Part shown: in pieces, positions 24,995 through 37,718 of the stretch
How positions within the stretch are numbered: the stretch's first letter is position 1
Layout of the letters: every line of letters begins with the position of its first letter
Assembly: GCA_021613535.1 (NCBI GenBank)
Contig: CP075493.1
Coordinates: 2,170,001-2,234,000 of the forward strand
Source: Adineta vaga
Lineage: Eukaryota; Rotifera
Length of the DNA stretch: 64,000 nucleotides
Direction of reading: 5' to 3'
The notes under the pieces: model-generated
Database searches by the model: none
The model's input: only the letters and a program-made list of their open reading frames with translations
What the model was told of the DNA's origin: nothing
Made by a program: the position numbers and the translations under genes

Positions 24995-27973
24995 ATGAAA
25001 GACGCCGGTAACAGCGCCTTTGTCTGTCCAAATGATCGTCAATTACAACTACGAGCAAAGTAAAACCATATCATTTACTAATTACTCTTTAATTTGTTAT
25101 TAATAGACTTAATTCCGGTTGGTCATTTCATTCTGGTCGTCCAGCACCGATAGGTGCAGCAGCAGCAGCAGCAGCAGCTCGTTTAAATAATTCAATTATA
25201 TCGAATACAAATCAAACACTACGCGATGAAGAACTTGAACGAATTAAAAAAGTTCTTGATCGTGCTCAACGTATTGAAGTACTTGAACAGGAACGCGTCG
25301 GGTAAAGAGAATCAATGACTTTGTAATATATTAATGTCTCTATTCAGGAAACTAATCGATCGATTAGAAAATATGAAAAAACATGCAAATGGAAATGGAT
25401 CAACACAATGCGTTCTATGTGCTGATGGATTCGGAATGTTAGGTGCATCATCTGTCTTATGTGTTGATTGTCATAAAGTAATTATCTAAAGATTATGTTT
25501 TTTTAATGATCAAGAATTATTTAGGCTGTTTGTAATAAATGTTCAATTGAAACGATTTACAATCAACAGGTTATTACTTTATGTAAAATTTGCAGTGAAA
25601 ATCGTGAAGTAAGTTGTATCTGGTTCATGTATTTATGGAAATTGTTGGGTTTTAGTTATGGAAAAAATCTGGTGCTTGGTTTTTCCGAACTTTACCTACA
25701 CGAGCGAGCTTACCTGCAAATGTAAAAGCAAGTCCACAGAAAACTTCTGTTGCTATAGTGAAAAGTATTCGTAATCATAAAAATAGAATTATAATCTTAT
25801 AGAACACACTTTTATAGATCATGATACATCAAGTGATGATGATTCCAGTTCAGATGAACGACGAAGTAGTAAAACTGGTCGATTAGCTGAACGACATTCA
25901 CCTTTGACAGGTTAGATTAATATATATATATATGCTTTCTATTATTCTTTTATTGCTCTCTCAATTTTTACAGCATTACCAAGTAATCCTTACCCAACTG
26001 TAAATTCTTTTCAACCGGTCTTTGAAACTACTAATTCTATTGATGAGCCCGATCGAGATGGAAGTATTGATTCATCAAAAGCTGATGAACAGAGTTGCAA
26101 AGGTATGAGATATTTCATATATATTTATGCAACAAAATAATTTGATTGTTTTAGAACTTTCAATCGAAGAATATTTTCCTAAAACTCAATCAATTCGTTC
26201 TCCTAGTTCATCTATAATCTCTGGAATAACACCTTCACCATCAAATATTCGTCCATCAAATTCTGTAATTGTCAATACTTCTTCACCTATTGATGATTGT
26301 GGTTTGTTAAAACATCCTAACTAAAAACAAACTTATCAATTTCATGAGATTCTTTTTATTAGGATTTGGTACATTAGATTTTGAAGTCATTTGGAAAGAA
26401 TCATTGAATGTTTTAACTATAACATTAATACGAGCACGAAATCTTCGTTCATGTGATTCGAATGGACTTTCGGATCCTTATGTAAAATTACATCTTGTAC
26501 CAGGAGTTGCCAAAGTAAAGAGTTTGATTTATCATAAAATGTTAAATCATAATTATAATCTAGGCAACTAAATTACGCAGTCATACAATTCGTCGTACAT
26601 TAAACCCGGATTTTGATGAAACACTCGTTTATAATGGAATATCTTTAGATGACATAAAAAATAGAACATTGAAGTAAAACTATAAACTTGTTTTCGAAAT
26701 ATTTAAATATGACTTTTTTTTCTTTTTTCATAGATTTTCGGTATATGATGAAGATTCTGTTGGTTCTGATTTTCTCGGTGAATATCGTTTAAAATTATCA
26801 ACAATTCGACCTGATGCAAGAGAAGCTTATTCAATTTATTTACAAAACAAAACAGAAGTAAGTTCAACTTATGATTTTTCTTTCTCTATACATTTCTTTT
26901 GATAATTATCAATAACTTTAGGATATTGAGGTAAATTGATAAAATCATATCGCTTTTCTTCGTTGTATATACGTTTATTATCTATGTTGCTTCTTGATTT
27001 TGTTATTGTCTATCGCAATGTTGGTTAAAGGAAATGACAATGCTTACCTTTTGATTATTGATAATAGTTTGTAATCAGTGGGTTTGTTGATGAACATACG
27101 TATTTATTTGAAAACAACAATTCCCACTCTTTGTTTTTTTGAAAACTATTATCATAGTTAAATACGGACTGGAATCTATTGTTTCTATTTATCTATACAT
27201 AACATGTTTAAACATATCTTTTGTTTAGTTACCGACGGATGAAGATAAAAATGAACGTGGAAAAATTCTCCTTAGTTTAATGTACTCAAAATCGACAAGT
27301 AATTTTCATGTCAAAGTCATTCGTGGATGTCAATTATTACCAATGGATTTCGGGCAAACATCCGATCCTTATTGTAAATTATCATTATTTCCTTCGATTG
27401 ATATGAATATCAAATGGAATTTTAAAACATCAGTGAAAAAACATACTTTACAACCAGAATATAATGAAGAATTCATTTTTCAACATATACAATTACAAGA
27501 TTTGATTAGTAGAACATTACAAATAACTGTATATGATAAGGATATGGGGAAAAAAGATGATTATATTGGTAAGTATGTTATTATTCAAAACTATTCAAGC
27601 TTTATAAACGTACCGGATAGTGATTTTTCACTTTACATACAGATGAATGACTTTGTACTTGGGGATATTTCCATGCAGAATATCATGCTTTTGAAGAAAA
27701 ACACATTAAAAATGAACACGATTGATATTTTTCTGCGAAATCTCTGATGTTATAATTATGAATAATTGATAACAAAAAAACTTAATTTGTTTTTTTTTCT
27801 TTTTCTCCATTGTAGGTGGTTTTCAATTAGGTCAATCAGCATCAGGTGATGATTTAAAACATTGGTTATTAATGGTACGATCTCCTGATCAATGGATTGA
27901 AATGTGGCATAAATTAAAACCTGAACAGTTTCATACAACTTTAAATCAAAGAGATTCACAAATATCTCGATAA
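24995..27973 (+). CDS. RPH3A: Rabphilin-3A (RabBD/FYVE-like zinc finger plus two C2 domains)
   Basis: Rab3/Rab27 effector of synaptic and dense-core vesicle exocytosis. Domain order: Rab-binding helix (DEELERIKKVLDRAQRIEVL, QERVGKLIDRLENM); a zinc finger with CVLCADGFGMLG, CVDCHK, CNKC and CKIC; the family signature REVWKKSGAWFF; a Ser/Pro-rich linker; C2A (LTITLIRARNLRSCDSNG, LSDPYVKLHL, VYDEDSVGSDFLGE); and C2B (VKVIRGCQLLPMDFGQTSD, VYDKDMGKKDDYIG, QLGQSASGDDLKHW, ending WHKLKPEQF). The Asp calcium ligands of loops 1 and 3 are present in both C2 domains. A poly-Ala run (GCA repeat near 25158-25180) follows the first exon. The stop is at 27971-27973. Most introns are short; the one between C2A and C2B (about 26860-27228) is ~370 bases and may contain a microexon. 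Confidence 0.93.
26922..26930 (+). other. RPH3A: Candidate 9-base microexon in rabphilin
   Basis: Inside the C2A-C2B linker intron, an acceptor (..ATAACTTTAG) is followed by GATATTGAG and then a donor (GTAAAT). The flanking exons end and begin in phase 0 (..AACAAAACAGAA / TTACCGACG..), so inclusion would add Asp-Ile-Glu without changing the frame. Transcript evidence is lacking. Confidence 0.35.
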
Positions 27974-28510
27974 AAAACAAACTTTTTCGTTAAAAAACCG
28001 TCGTTCTTTTTCTATTTCATATAAAAATTTATTTTGTGAACTATATTCTGTGTGTTTGTGCAGCAGAGAGCAAAATTTGACATTCCTTTTTTGCTGTGAA
28101 TGATGATGATAATTGTTCTTGTTTGTATTTGTATACAGGGATCTTTCATTCTTCTTTTTAAATAAGAATTTCTCATTTTAAGTCTTCCTTCTTCTTCGAA
28201 TTATTGTTATGTATTAATAAGAGAAACAACAGCAACAACAACCAACTTTTCATATTATTCAACTGTCAAAATTGCCCATTTAATTTTAAAAAAAACCCGA
28301 CATTTTCTTCGTTGTGAACTTTTGTTGTATCAGTTGATTTTCTTTTCAAAATTTAACAATAAATATTCTTAACATCATTTAACGCCATCTTTGTCGAACA
28401 AATTAAAAGTATTTAGTAACAGTTACAAGGCTGTTGCATAGTAACGTTCGTTGAAAGGAAATAAAACCGAGTTTTGATCAAAAGAGAGAAAAGAATCATT
28501 TGAAATAATT
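27974..28510. other. Intergenic region
   Basis: 3' flank of rabphilin and 5' flank of the next plus-strand gene. AT-rich with no gene or notable repeat. Confidence 0.5.
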
Positions 28511-29575
28511 ATGGATCAAGTTCAAGTTTTAACAGCTGTTTGTAAAAAATTGAATAGTGATATTGAAGCATTAGGAAGTCAAACAGCAATGAGAGAATCT
28601 TCATTAGCTAAATTAAGTGGAAATCAACAAGCATTTGATGAACAATTAAGACAATTGAATATGGATTTACAAATCAAACTTTCTCGAACAGATGCAATTG
28701 TACAGAAACTACAAACCGATGTTGAACAAATGTCCCATGGAGTACGAGATGTAATCAATGGTCAACAGGAAACTAATCGATCGAATCTTCAACGTTATCA
28801 AGAAATTAAAGTTGAAGTAAATGAAATTTCCTTCATTTTCTATTGATGATGTTGATTGTATTTCTTTTCTTTTGGTTCTTTTTTTATTGACAAGTAGATT
28901 TCATCATTGAGTCAACGCGTTGATCGAATGTTTAATGAACAACAAATGCTCTTACGTACATTTGAGACTGATACAGCTCGAGCATTATCAACAGCAGATT
29001 CTCGTTCACATGCATTTGTTGATGAACTTCGTAATCAAATTCTTCAAGGTAAAACTCAAGAAGATACGGAAAGAGAACGTTCAGAACAAAAAGTTAATCA
29101 AAAACTTGATGAAATTAAACGATCATTAGAAAAATATGTAAGAAACAATTTGTTTATGTTGATTAATTGATTTTTGCGGTATTGGCATTTTTTTTAGGAA
29201 CGATTGGATAAAAGAATTGATGATGCTATTCATCAATTTGAAAGAAAATCAATTGCTTTAGAAGATCAATGTCGACGAGCAATATCAGATTTAACACGAA
29301 ATAATGAAGTAAGTCGAATAGGAAACATTCTCTTCTCTCATTGCTTTGATTTCTTTTAGTCTGTAGAAAAAACTGTTTATAAAAAATTCGATGAAAAATA
29401 TCAGAAAACAATGGCAAATTTAGACAAAGTCAAGAAAGAAATGCGTGGTTGTTTTGAATCTCTCGAAGGTTCAGTCGAAACATTACAACGTATAACTGAT
29501 GGACGAATTAAAGTAACAGAAGAAAAATTAGATAAGGAAATTGAAAAACTTCGAAGCATGACCGTTCTTATTTAA
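28511..29575 (+). CDS. FAM81: FAM81-like coiled-coil protein
   Basis: Almost entirely heptad-patterned. The first exon (28511-28816) has VLTAVCKKLNSDIEALGSQ and ALGSQTAMRESSLAKL, matching the VKQLNRDIEVLQEQI-type start of the vertebrate FAM81A/B core. Later exons carry LSQRVDRMFNEQQ, TADSRSHAFVDELRNQIL, ERSEQKVNQKLDEIKRSLEK, and a terminal segment with FESLEGSVETLQRI that resembles the FAM81 ending (TAIYESIGSLRQVLE). Four exons with ~55-90 base introns, stop at 29573-29575. In vertebrates FAM81A is a brain postsynaptic protein; the role here is unknown. Coiled-coil similarity can mislead, so the family call is tentative. Confidence 0.6.
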
Positions 29576-30584
29576 TATCTATATATGATTTTCAAGACTT
29601 GATGAGAGAGAGAGAGAGAGAGAGAAAAGCAATCAATATCTGTCATATTTGATTTCTTGCATATTAACAGTGATTGATAGAAGATAAATCATAAATCCAA
29701 TGACCTTGAAATTATAAATCAATATAAAAACATTTAACAAAATTTAATTGACGACTAACTGGATATTAACTTGTTTTTTTGTAAATATAATTTGTAGTTA
29801 GAAAAATATTATCGTATTCGTTTATTTTTCAAGGTTTTCTCTCTTTTCCTTTTACCATTGAATATTGACCACAAATAGGTTAAAATATATTTTTCTTTTT
29901 TGAAATTTTGATCTTGTCTTTTTTTCTCCTCACTCTATGTTCTAATAGATTGAAAAAATATAGACATAGGTCTTGATGAAGCGTGTCATTTCATCTAATG
30001 ATTTGTCTCACAAGTTATCGATGAATAAGTTTACCCTTCTTCATCGATGGCTTTTTTTCTCTTCGTACCTATTACAATTATATACCTACACATCGATGAT
30101 TAAAAACCAATGTTGTGGAGCTATCTTGTTTTTTATCTTGTCAACTTTTCTTTTTCTTTTGCTTGTGTATTTTTTTGCATGGTTTGTTATCGATGTGTTG
30201 TCCTTTATTTTCTTGTTAAATTGTATTTTCTATCAAGGAAGCTTAATGTTCAAGCATAGACATTTCGTTTTTCTTCCTGTTCTTCTTCTTCTGTCAATAT
30301 GTTAATATTATTAATAAACCTTGTAAAATAATTTCACATAAACTATCGAACAAAATTATAGTAATCTACTTTATTCTTCTGTATTTTTCTTTTTTGTTCT
30401 TTTATTTAAAAAAATGCAGCACATAATTATTGATTGAGACAAAGCATAATTTCAGAACTCTAAAGGATACTGATTATAAAAAAATAGTTTCCTTAAACTA
30501 AAAATGAGAAGAAAAACGTTAGACAAAGAATATCGTCATATATATGAAAGAAGAAAAAAATAAAGCTATGTTTTTTTTGTTCTT
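29576..30584. other. Intergenic region with GA microsatellite
   Basis: Contains a (GA)n run at about 29603-29625. A T-rich 110-codon hydrophobic frame (29973-30305) has no splice, start or family support and is taken as chance. Convergent 3' ends flank the region. Confidence 0.5.
29603..29625. repeat. (GA)n microsatellite
   Basis: About 11 GA units, 30 bases after the FAM81-like stop codon. Confidence 0.85.
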
Positions 30585-32589
30585 TTATAATCCACCTTGA
30601 TAGAATTGTTTGAATTCATCAGCATCAACACCACCATCTTTGTTTTTATCAGCATTATTGAAAGTAGCGGTAGCAACATCGAAGCCAGGAATACCACTGG
30701 CACCAACTGATCCGAAGCTTGATGATTCATAGGATGAGGAAGCAAAAGCTCCTTCTGCACCAGTAAGACCTGTATCGAAACCAGTAACACCACCAGCACC
30801 TGAATATGATGCTGATTCGAAGCCTGATGTAGCATAGGCACCATTAGCACCGGATCCTTCAGCTAGGCCACTTTCGAAACCAGTACCATTGTAAGCACCT
30901 TTAACAAAAAAAGAAAATATAATTGAAACGAAAATAGAAAACATATGCTATTACTTACCACTTGCACCGACTTGTGAACCTTCGTATGTGCTGGAGGAGA
31001 ATTGTGCTGTAGCACCACCTATGTCTCCACCAGTGACACCAGTTAAATCTGATCCAGCAACATCACCACTGATACCATAGTTTGATTCATGACTAATTGA
31101 TCCTGATCTAAGACCATTGGTAACACCAGTAGCACCAAAAGCTGATTCATGAGCAATTGATCCTGATCGACTACCACTTCCAGTTGCAGCAAAAGCTGTT
31201 TCTTGTGTAACTGATGCTGCTCGACTGCCAGTTCCAGCAGCAGCACCTGGTGGTGACTGAATGAAAATGGAATAAAAATAAGAAAACAAAAATAGATTTG
31301 TTTATACTTACAATATCTTCAACAACACCAGCTGCACGAGCTTGTTGAACAAGAGTTTGTGCATCAAGTAATTGTGTACCATATCGTTCAACATAGGATT
31401 GTGGGTTTTCTTGAGTAACACCCAAGCGTTGAAATTGTCGGACAACACGAACTTGAACTGGTTCATATTGAATGATAATATTACGTGGTTTTGGATAGTC
31501 TTTAGCATTTTCAGCACGTTGAACAATAGTTTTTCGTTTAGCAGAAGCTCCATATGGAATCCAACGTTCGATGATAATATCACCTAATAAACAAACATAG
31601 CATTTCGAAATTGAATGAATAAAAACTAATAAAAGAAAACCCAAGTTCAACTGAACTTACGTGGACGAGGTGGAGCAGCTGGAATACGTTCGATGATAAC
31701 TGATCGTGGTGGTACTGGTAAAGCTGGAAGTTTACGAACAACTGTCTGTGCACCTTGTGAAGCTGGTGGCTGTGGTGGTTTTTCACGAAGGATAAGCGGA
31801 GGTGGTTGTGGAAGAGGTGGTGCTTGTTGTTTGATACGAAGAGGTGGAAGTGGTGGTGGTTGAGGTGGTCGCACTTCTTTAATGATGAGTGGCTAGAAAA
31901 TATTTAAGAAGAAAAATAAAAATACAAAGAAACAAAAAGGAAATGAAATGTTCACTTACGCCTGGTGGTGGAATTGGTGGTGGTTGAAGAAATCGTACTT
32001 TAATGTTTTGTGTATATGTTTGTACACCACCCGATGCAGGTCGACGAATAATTTGTGGATTAGCATCAACAAAAAGACCAGCACCTCTTACTTCAGCACC
32101 ATACTTAGACCAAGCAGCATTGGTTTCAGCTGTATAATTAGCAGCTTGACTGACTGCAGTAGTATCATAACCAGCACCATTGGTTGATGCTTCAAATGTT
32201 GATGATGATGCTTGAAAGTTACTTCCATTGGTAGCACTAGCATCAAGTGTAGCACCATTAGCATAACCTGAAGCTTCAAATGATGAAGCACTAGCACTGC
32301 CATTGAATGCAGCATTGGCTCCATTTGATGCATAGCCTGTTGATTCAAATGCAGATGATTCAAAATTACCACTTGCACCTGCAGCATTCAAATCGAATTG
32401 TGAAGCGCCAGTAACACTGCCGCCAGCATTGCTTGCTACACCAGCCCATTGTTGAAATTCACCTCGATCAATAGTACCATCATGATTGGCATCAGCTTGG
32501 TTGAATATTGCTTTGGCTACATCAAAACCTCCAGCAGCACCTCCTGCGGTCGATGCTGACGAATATGAGGAATATTCGTAGTTGGACAT
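30585..32589 (-). CDS. EF-hand-capped Ala/Gly/Ser-rich structural protein with proline-rich centre
   Basis: Five or more exons on the minus strand. The protein starts MSNYEYSSYSSASTAGGAAG, then an EF-hand segment FDVAKAIFNQADANHDGTI with DRGEFQQW. A long stretch of Gly/Ala/Ser/Asn-rich repeats with a recurring phase (F-E-S/A-S-x-F/Y) follows. The centre (about 31650-31990) is made of PPxPP runs interrupted by VIIERIP and IIIERW units, followed by a compact conserved-looking part (RKTIVQRAENAKDYPKPRNI, IIQYEPVQVRVVRQFQRLGV). The C-terminal half repeats the Ala/Gly/Ser pattern in a different wording and ends with a second EF-hand, FDVATATFNNADKNKDGGV and DADEFKQF. Each loop has a full set of acidic positions (DANHDGTIDRGE; DKNKDGGVDADE). 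I do not recognise the family. It may be a calcium-responsive cytoskeletal or extracellular structural protein, which is inference from composition. Confidence 0.7.
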
Positions 32590-33429
32590 GTTTGCGTTTA
32601 GGTGTCGCGTACGATGGGGAACAGGTAGTAATTGATGTTCTGGATAGATCAGTGTTTATATACTATATAGGATTGTATTCCCCACCTCTCTTCCTTCTCT
32701 TTCCCTCTCGCTCTCTCTCTTTCTCTTTCTCTCTCTCTGTATTTCTCTTTTCTCTTCTCTCTTTTTCACCTCCTCACCCGACTTTAATTGTGCAGGCAGT
32801 AGCAGTTAGTGCCTAACGATGCGTATGATTGATTACACATCCTTGTCTCTTTTTCTCTGCCTTTTTTTGCCGCAATATTTCTCGTCTTCTGATGTCCTTA
32901 AAGCAATTGGTTAAAAAAAAATCTGTCAACATAGATCGCGACTAGTCATGTCCTCGGACAGTAACCGCGAAACCACATTATCTACGCTAATTTTTTCTCT
33001 TCAGAAAAGAAAACAAACTCAACTAGAAGAGAACAAATGTGAGGTTTTTTGATTTTTGAAAAATGCATATATGGTGACAAGCGTTATGTGATGAAAGGGA
33101 GCATGGGAGAAAAAAATTTATCGATCTGCACCTCTATCAAATGATCAAGGTCAAATAAGTGAAGATTTTGATGGAGAAAAAGATACAATATACAGAAAAT
33201 GATTTGATAAATATTGTCTATTTTTGCTATAATTAAAGTTCATTATGTAGACATTATTTTTATATTATTATCATTGAGAAAAAGAAAAAAAGAGACCTTT
33301 AAATATTTAATTGATATATCAGATGAATTCTAATATAGGAATTGACATTGTACAAGTAGTGTTTTTTTCACAACACTAGACAGAGAAGAAGAAAAAGAAG
33401 AGAAAAATACTAAAAAGAAAGGCCAAAAA
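32590..33429. other. Intergenic region with CT-rich tract
   Basis: Upstream of the EF-hand gene. A pyrimidine-rich microsatellite-like tract (TCTCTT repeats) lies at about 32690-32765, possibly near the promoter of the minus-strand gene. The rest is AT-rich without genes. Confidence 0.5.
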
Positions 33430-35610
33430 CTAGACAAAGCGTGTCGAATGAATTAATAGAAGATCATTTTCTTTCGATGAATTGACTAAATCTTGATCGA
33501 GTAGAAATTTTTCACAATTATTTATCGATCGATTCAGTTTTGAACTGTAATAATAATTCTTCTGGTTAGTTAACAGATGATTCGATGGACGATTAGGAAA
33601 GAAGAAATGACGATTTTTTTCATGATTAGTATTATTCATTGATACTGTTGGTGATTGACTACTCAGAGGTATACTATTGACGGATGTTGTTGTATTTTGA
33701 CGAGAACGTGGTTGTGATGATGAATTAGATGATTGTTGTTGAGAGGTAAGACGTCGTATATGTGCAGGATTAATTGTTGGAAGAGTTGTTCGATGTTCAG
33801 TTAAATCACCTTCTAATTGACTAGCATCAATACATGGAAGACATGAATATAATTTACGAAATTCACGATTGAATCTTGCCTAAAGTAAAGAAGAGAAAAA
33901 CGCAACTATATCTTCGAAAAAAAGAACCCCCGCGAAAAGTTCAATCAAACAAGGACAAAGTGTAACAAAGTACATTCTGGTCATGTTAGTTATTAGTACT
34001 AATTTCTGTTCTTTAATGACGGTACATTAGATCGCTTGAAGCTAGTTATATCTAAATGAAACGTAATTAAATTGTATAGTTTAATTTAGTTTGTAATATT
34101 CTCTTTCGTCTCAATTATAGACAGCAGTATCTGTCATGGTCTCTAAATGAAGGTAAATGGGTCTTTTCGGTTATTTCATATCGAACTTACACTACAAAAT
34201 CCATATATAAATGGATTGTGACATGAATTAGACATTGCAAGCCAATTTGCACATAACCAAAGGACGACAATATGTTTAAAACTGAAAAAAAATGTTCAAT
34301 AGAATCAATTCCGTTCCCGTTTATTTTCTTCGAAAAACCTACTCATTTATTTCCGGTTTATAAATGACAAGAAAATTATATAGTTGTAATGGAAACCAAC
34401 AGATGAGAAATAAAGCGACAACAACAAATAACATTTTCAATACCTAAAATAAATGAATTCAAGCATAAAATAGTTTAGAAAATATTAAACATATGGTAAA
34501 TCTTAATCAATAAAGAAAACCTCTTTTTTTTCCTTGATTGAAGATCAAAATATCAGTTAGATTCCTACGCGATTATCTTTCAATCCATATTTAATCGAAT
34601 AATTACTATTCGTCTCTAACTAATAAAGATTGTCACAGCATGAATCGGATATACATCTGGTATTTTTTTTTATATTGTTGTCAAGGTTATTTTATTATTA
34701 GCTTTCGGGTTAAAGATAATTAATCGTCTTCCTACTTTCCGTTTATTTCGTGTAATCACTTCTTGATACTTCGTCTGACCCACAGGTTCAGAAAAATATA
34801 AATGTGAACCAATACGAAAATAGGCACCACTTATAATTATAAATGGAATAACATATTGAGAATAAATATTATAAACAATATAGACTTTATGAATATCAAA
34901 TGTGGTACTTGATTTGATTGTTGAATTTGTTTGAACTTGATTTTCATATGTATAGGGTAGACATTGTAACCATAATCAGTAATAAAATAGACATTATAAA
35001 AAAATAGACTTGGACTTGATGAAGCAAATGCAACAAGCCAAATAATAATGAATATAAGAAAAGCTGTTTTTGTTGATAATTTGGGTTTTAATGGATGAAG
35101 CATAACATGATAACGATCGAGTGAAACAGCAACTAATGTATATATTGATACATCAACAGAAAGAATTTGAACAAATGGAGCTAATTTACAAAGAAAATGT
35201 GGAAGTACCCATTTTTGTAAAGCTGCAGCTTGAAACTAAAGTAAAAAATAACAAATTATAAGAATTTCTAAACGAATAGATCATGATAAAGAACATACTT
35301 GAAAAGGAACAGCAAACATTGCCACTAGACAATCAGCAAGAGCTAAATTACATATAAAATAGTTTGTTACTGAATGCATATGTCGATTACGTATAACGAT
35401 ATAAATAATTGATGAATTTCCCACAACGGCAAGGAAAGAGATAATTCCATACGCAAAACTTAATAAAATTACTTGATATTGTTCTGGTATGAGTGTTTTA
35501 GATAAATCTTCATTATGAAAATTTGTTTCATTTAACATTGTCATAGAAGTAACAGAAGGAGGTTGTAGATAACTAGAAGTATTTAGATATGATTCTCTTA
35601 AATGATCCAT
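33430..35610 (-). CDS. Rhodopsin-family neuropeptide receptor (leucokinin/tachykinin/RYamide-like), one frame break
   Basis: Seven-helix receptor. An N-terminus with N-x-S/T sites precedes TM1 (GIISFLAVVGNSSIIYIVI), TM2 (NYFICNLALADCLVAMFAVP), TM3 (FLCKLAPFVQILSVDVSIYT, SLDRY at the DRY site), TM4 (FIIIWLVAFASSSPSLFF), TM5 (VYNIYSQYVIPFIIISGAY), TM6 (FVVVALFLICWFPLQLYNFL) and TM7 (WLAMSNSCHNPFIYGF), then a cytoplasmic tail with a CLPC cysteine pair, a likely palmitoylation site, and a Ser/Gln/Asn-rich end. HPLKPK after DRY and W-L-A-M-S-N-S before N-P-F-I-Y suggest the leucokinin/tachykinin/RYamide group. Between TM4 and the extracellular-loop-2 cysteine the frame changes (about 34966-34974) with no plausible intron. 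Six or so exons; the ligand is unknown. Confidence 0.88.
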
Positions 35611-37718
35611 TCAAGTTCTTGATCGTGGGGTGAAAGGTAATATTTAAATAACATGTATATTGATATGAAGAAAAGTTTATATTAGTCTTGACAGATTCTA
35701 TCTGAAAAAACAAGTCAAAATCAAACTATCCAATTTCATTCATTAGAGACATTGTATTTACCGACAATACGTTCTTCCGAACCTACATGTTTATATGTAG
35801 AGAAAATCCAGCTAAGAGAGGTTATTAAGACGATTTAGGAAAACAACAAGTGTTCTCTCTTGTCTTCTCCCCTTGATGTCTACTTACAACATCCATCAAC
35901 TGGAATAAATCACTCCGTTTTTCTTTCTTCTTTTTCGTATGCAAACATCATCATCAAGGACATTAACAAGTAGAGAAGAAAAAAGAAAACAGAGAGATGA
36001 TAGAGAAGAAGAAGAAGAAAAGGAAGGAAATCTAAATCTATTATGATATGATAAACTTCTTAAGAGATATCAATCTGAATAAGTAAACGATTAATAATGA
36101 AAGAAATCAACTAGATCGATGAATAATCCTTACGATATCATCTTTCGTCTGACGTTGTTTTGTTTGTTTAACTAAAAAAATAGATATTATTTCGTGAATG
36201 TCAAAAATCAATCGTTATAGGCTAATAGATTTTTCTTTTATTTTTTACTTATATGTATATATATTAGACGACAGAAAATGTCTTCAAAGGACGCAGCTGG
36301 TTCGTTGTATCAGAAAGAGAGAGAGAGAGAGAGAAGGCACCAGATCGGTACATCTATCAGAAACCAAATAGGGTTGTTTTTTCGAAAATTTGAGATCAAT
36401 CAAAACAGAAAGAAACATATGGATCTCACTTGTTATCAGAGGTTATCGAGATATTGTGCAATCAGATAGTTCATGATCCTGTTAGAGATCATGATTGACA
36501 CCAAATGTGGTTAATGATCAGTTAAAACAACGTGGGGGTGTATCAAACCACTATACATCGAAATGATACAGACTATAACTGCCATTCTTTTCTTATTGTT
36601 TCGATATTCTGTTTATATACATCGATAAAAGTCTCATTCAATTATCGAAGTGTATTATAAATAGTAACAAAAAAAAATGTCGCATCTCTTTTTCTCTCTC
36701 TTTCTCTTTCTCTGTCTCTTGTATTGAATGGTTGATTCCTTTTAATGATATTTTAGAGTGTTTCCTAAAATCGGATTTTTATTGAATAATCTTTTGTATG
36801 GAAAAAGAGACATGTTATTTTTGTCATCAAATGTAATGATTTCAATGAAAAGAGAAGAAGAAAAAAATTTAATGATGATCGATAGTCCTTGACATCCTTC
36901 GGTTACAAATAACTAATCTTCTGAACATGTTCTTTCATTATTATTCAATCCCAAATCTATCTAATCGTGTTATTTCATTTATTATTGATAGACAATAATG
37001 TATTTCAACATCTCTTAATAAATAAAGCAATTTTGATTGTTCAACAATCGTCAATGATATTTTCAAGTACTTACTTTATTTCGAAGTATTCATTAGAAGA
37101 AGAAAAAAGAAAACAACGCTTCTTCTTCTTGTTCATTTTTTATTATTATTATTCTAAGCATAAATTCTCATGAGAATAAACTATTGTCGTTGTTAACTAA
37201 ATTTTTCGATCGAAATTTATCATTGTCAATGTTTATAGAAGTGAAGAGAATAAATGTCAAATTGAATTTTGTTTGAAGAAAATCTTTGAGTCAAAACAAT
37301 GATGATTTTGTTTTAAATGATGAAAAGAACAACGATTTAGCAAACTATTTCTTATCATATAGTTTTACAATTTTATTTATTGATATGAAATTCTAATTGA
37401 ATCTCAATGGAATGCAGATATAATTGTTTCGATAAACCAAAAATAGTCTGTGCTCTGATTTTTAATGTTCTTCTTTCGCTTTTCAATAGAACAATTAGAG
37501 CAAAACTGATTCTAATTTTTTGCGAAATTCACATCTATTTTTTATAGAGGAATACCGAACTACTGTGACTTCTACGTTTTAGTCATCAAATAAGATGGGC
37601 TGAGAAAGCTTTTTTTGTTTTTGTATGTTTACATGAAGAATAAGAGCAACTTAAATGATTTAATTGATATTTAAAATTATACAATTAAAAAAGGTTTTTT
37701 TTTTCGTTAAATAATTAG
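35611..37718. other. Intergenic region
   Basis: About 2.1 kb, AT-rich, upstream of the minus-strand receptor and downstream of the next minus-strand gene. Contains GA/GAA-rich short repeats (about 36000-36025 and 36318-36334) and a CT-rich stretch near 36685-36720. No frame shows coding character; regulatory content cannot be judged. Confidence 0.5.

Noticed and set aside
29973-30305. 110-codon hydrophobic frame with membrane-like stretches
   Set aside because: It reads a T-rich stretch; no splice context, no homology-like pattern, and no coding bias compared with neighbours.
30566-32387. Several long overlapping frames on both strands (Leu/Met/Gln/His-rich)
   Set aside because: Shadow frames of the repetitive Gly/Ala/Ser EF-hand gene, whose frame has clean splice junctions.
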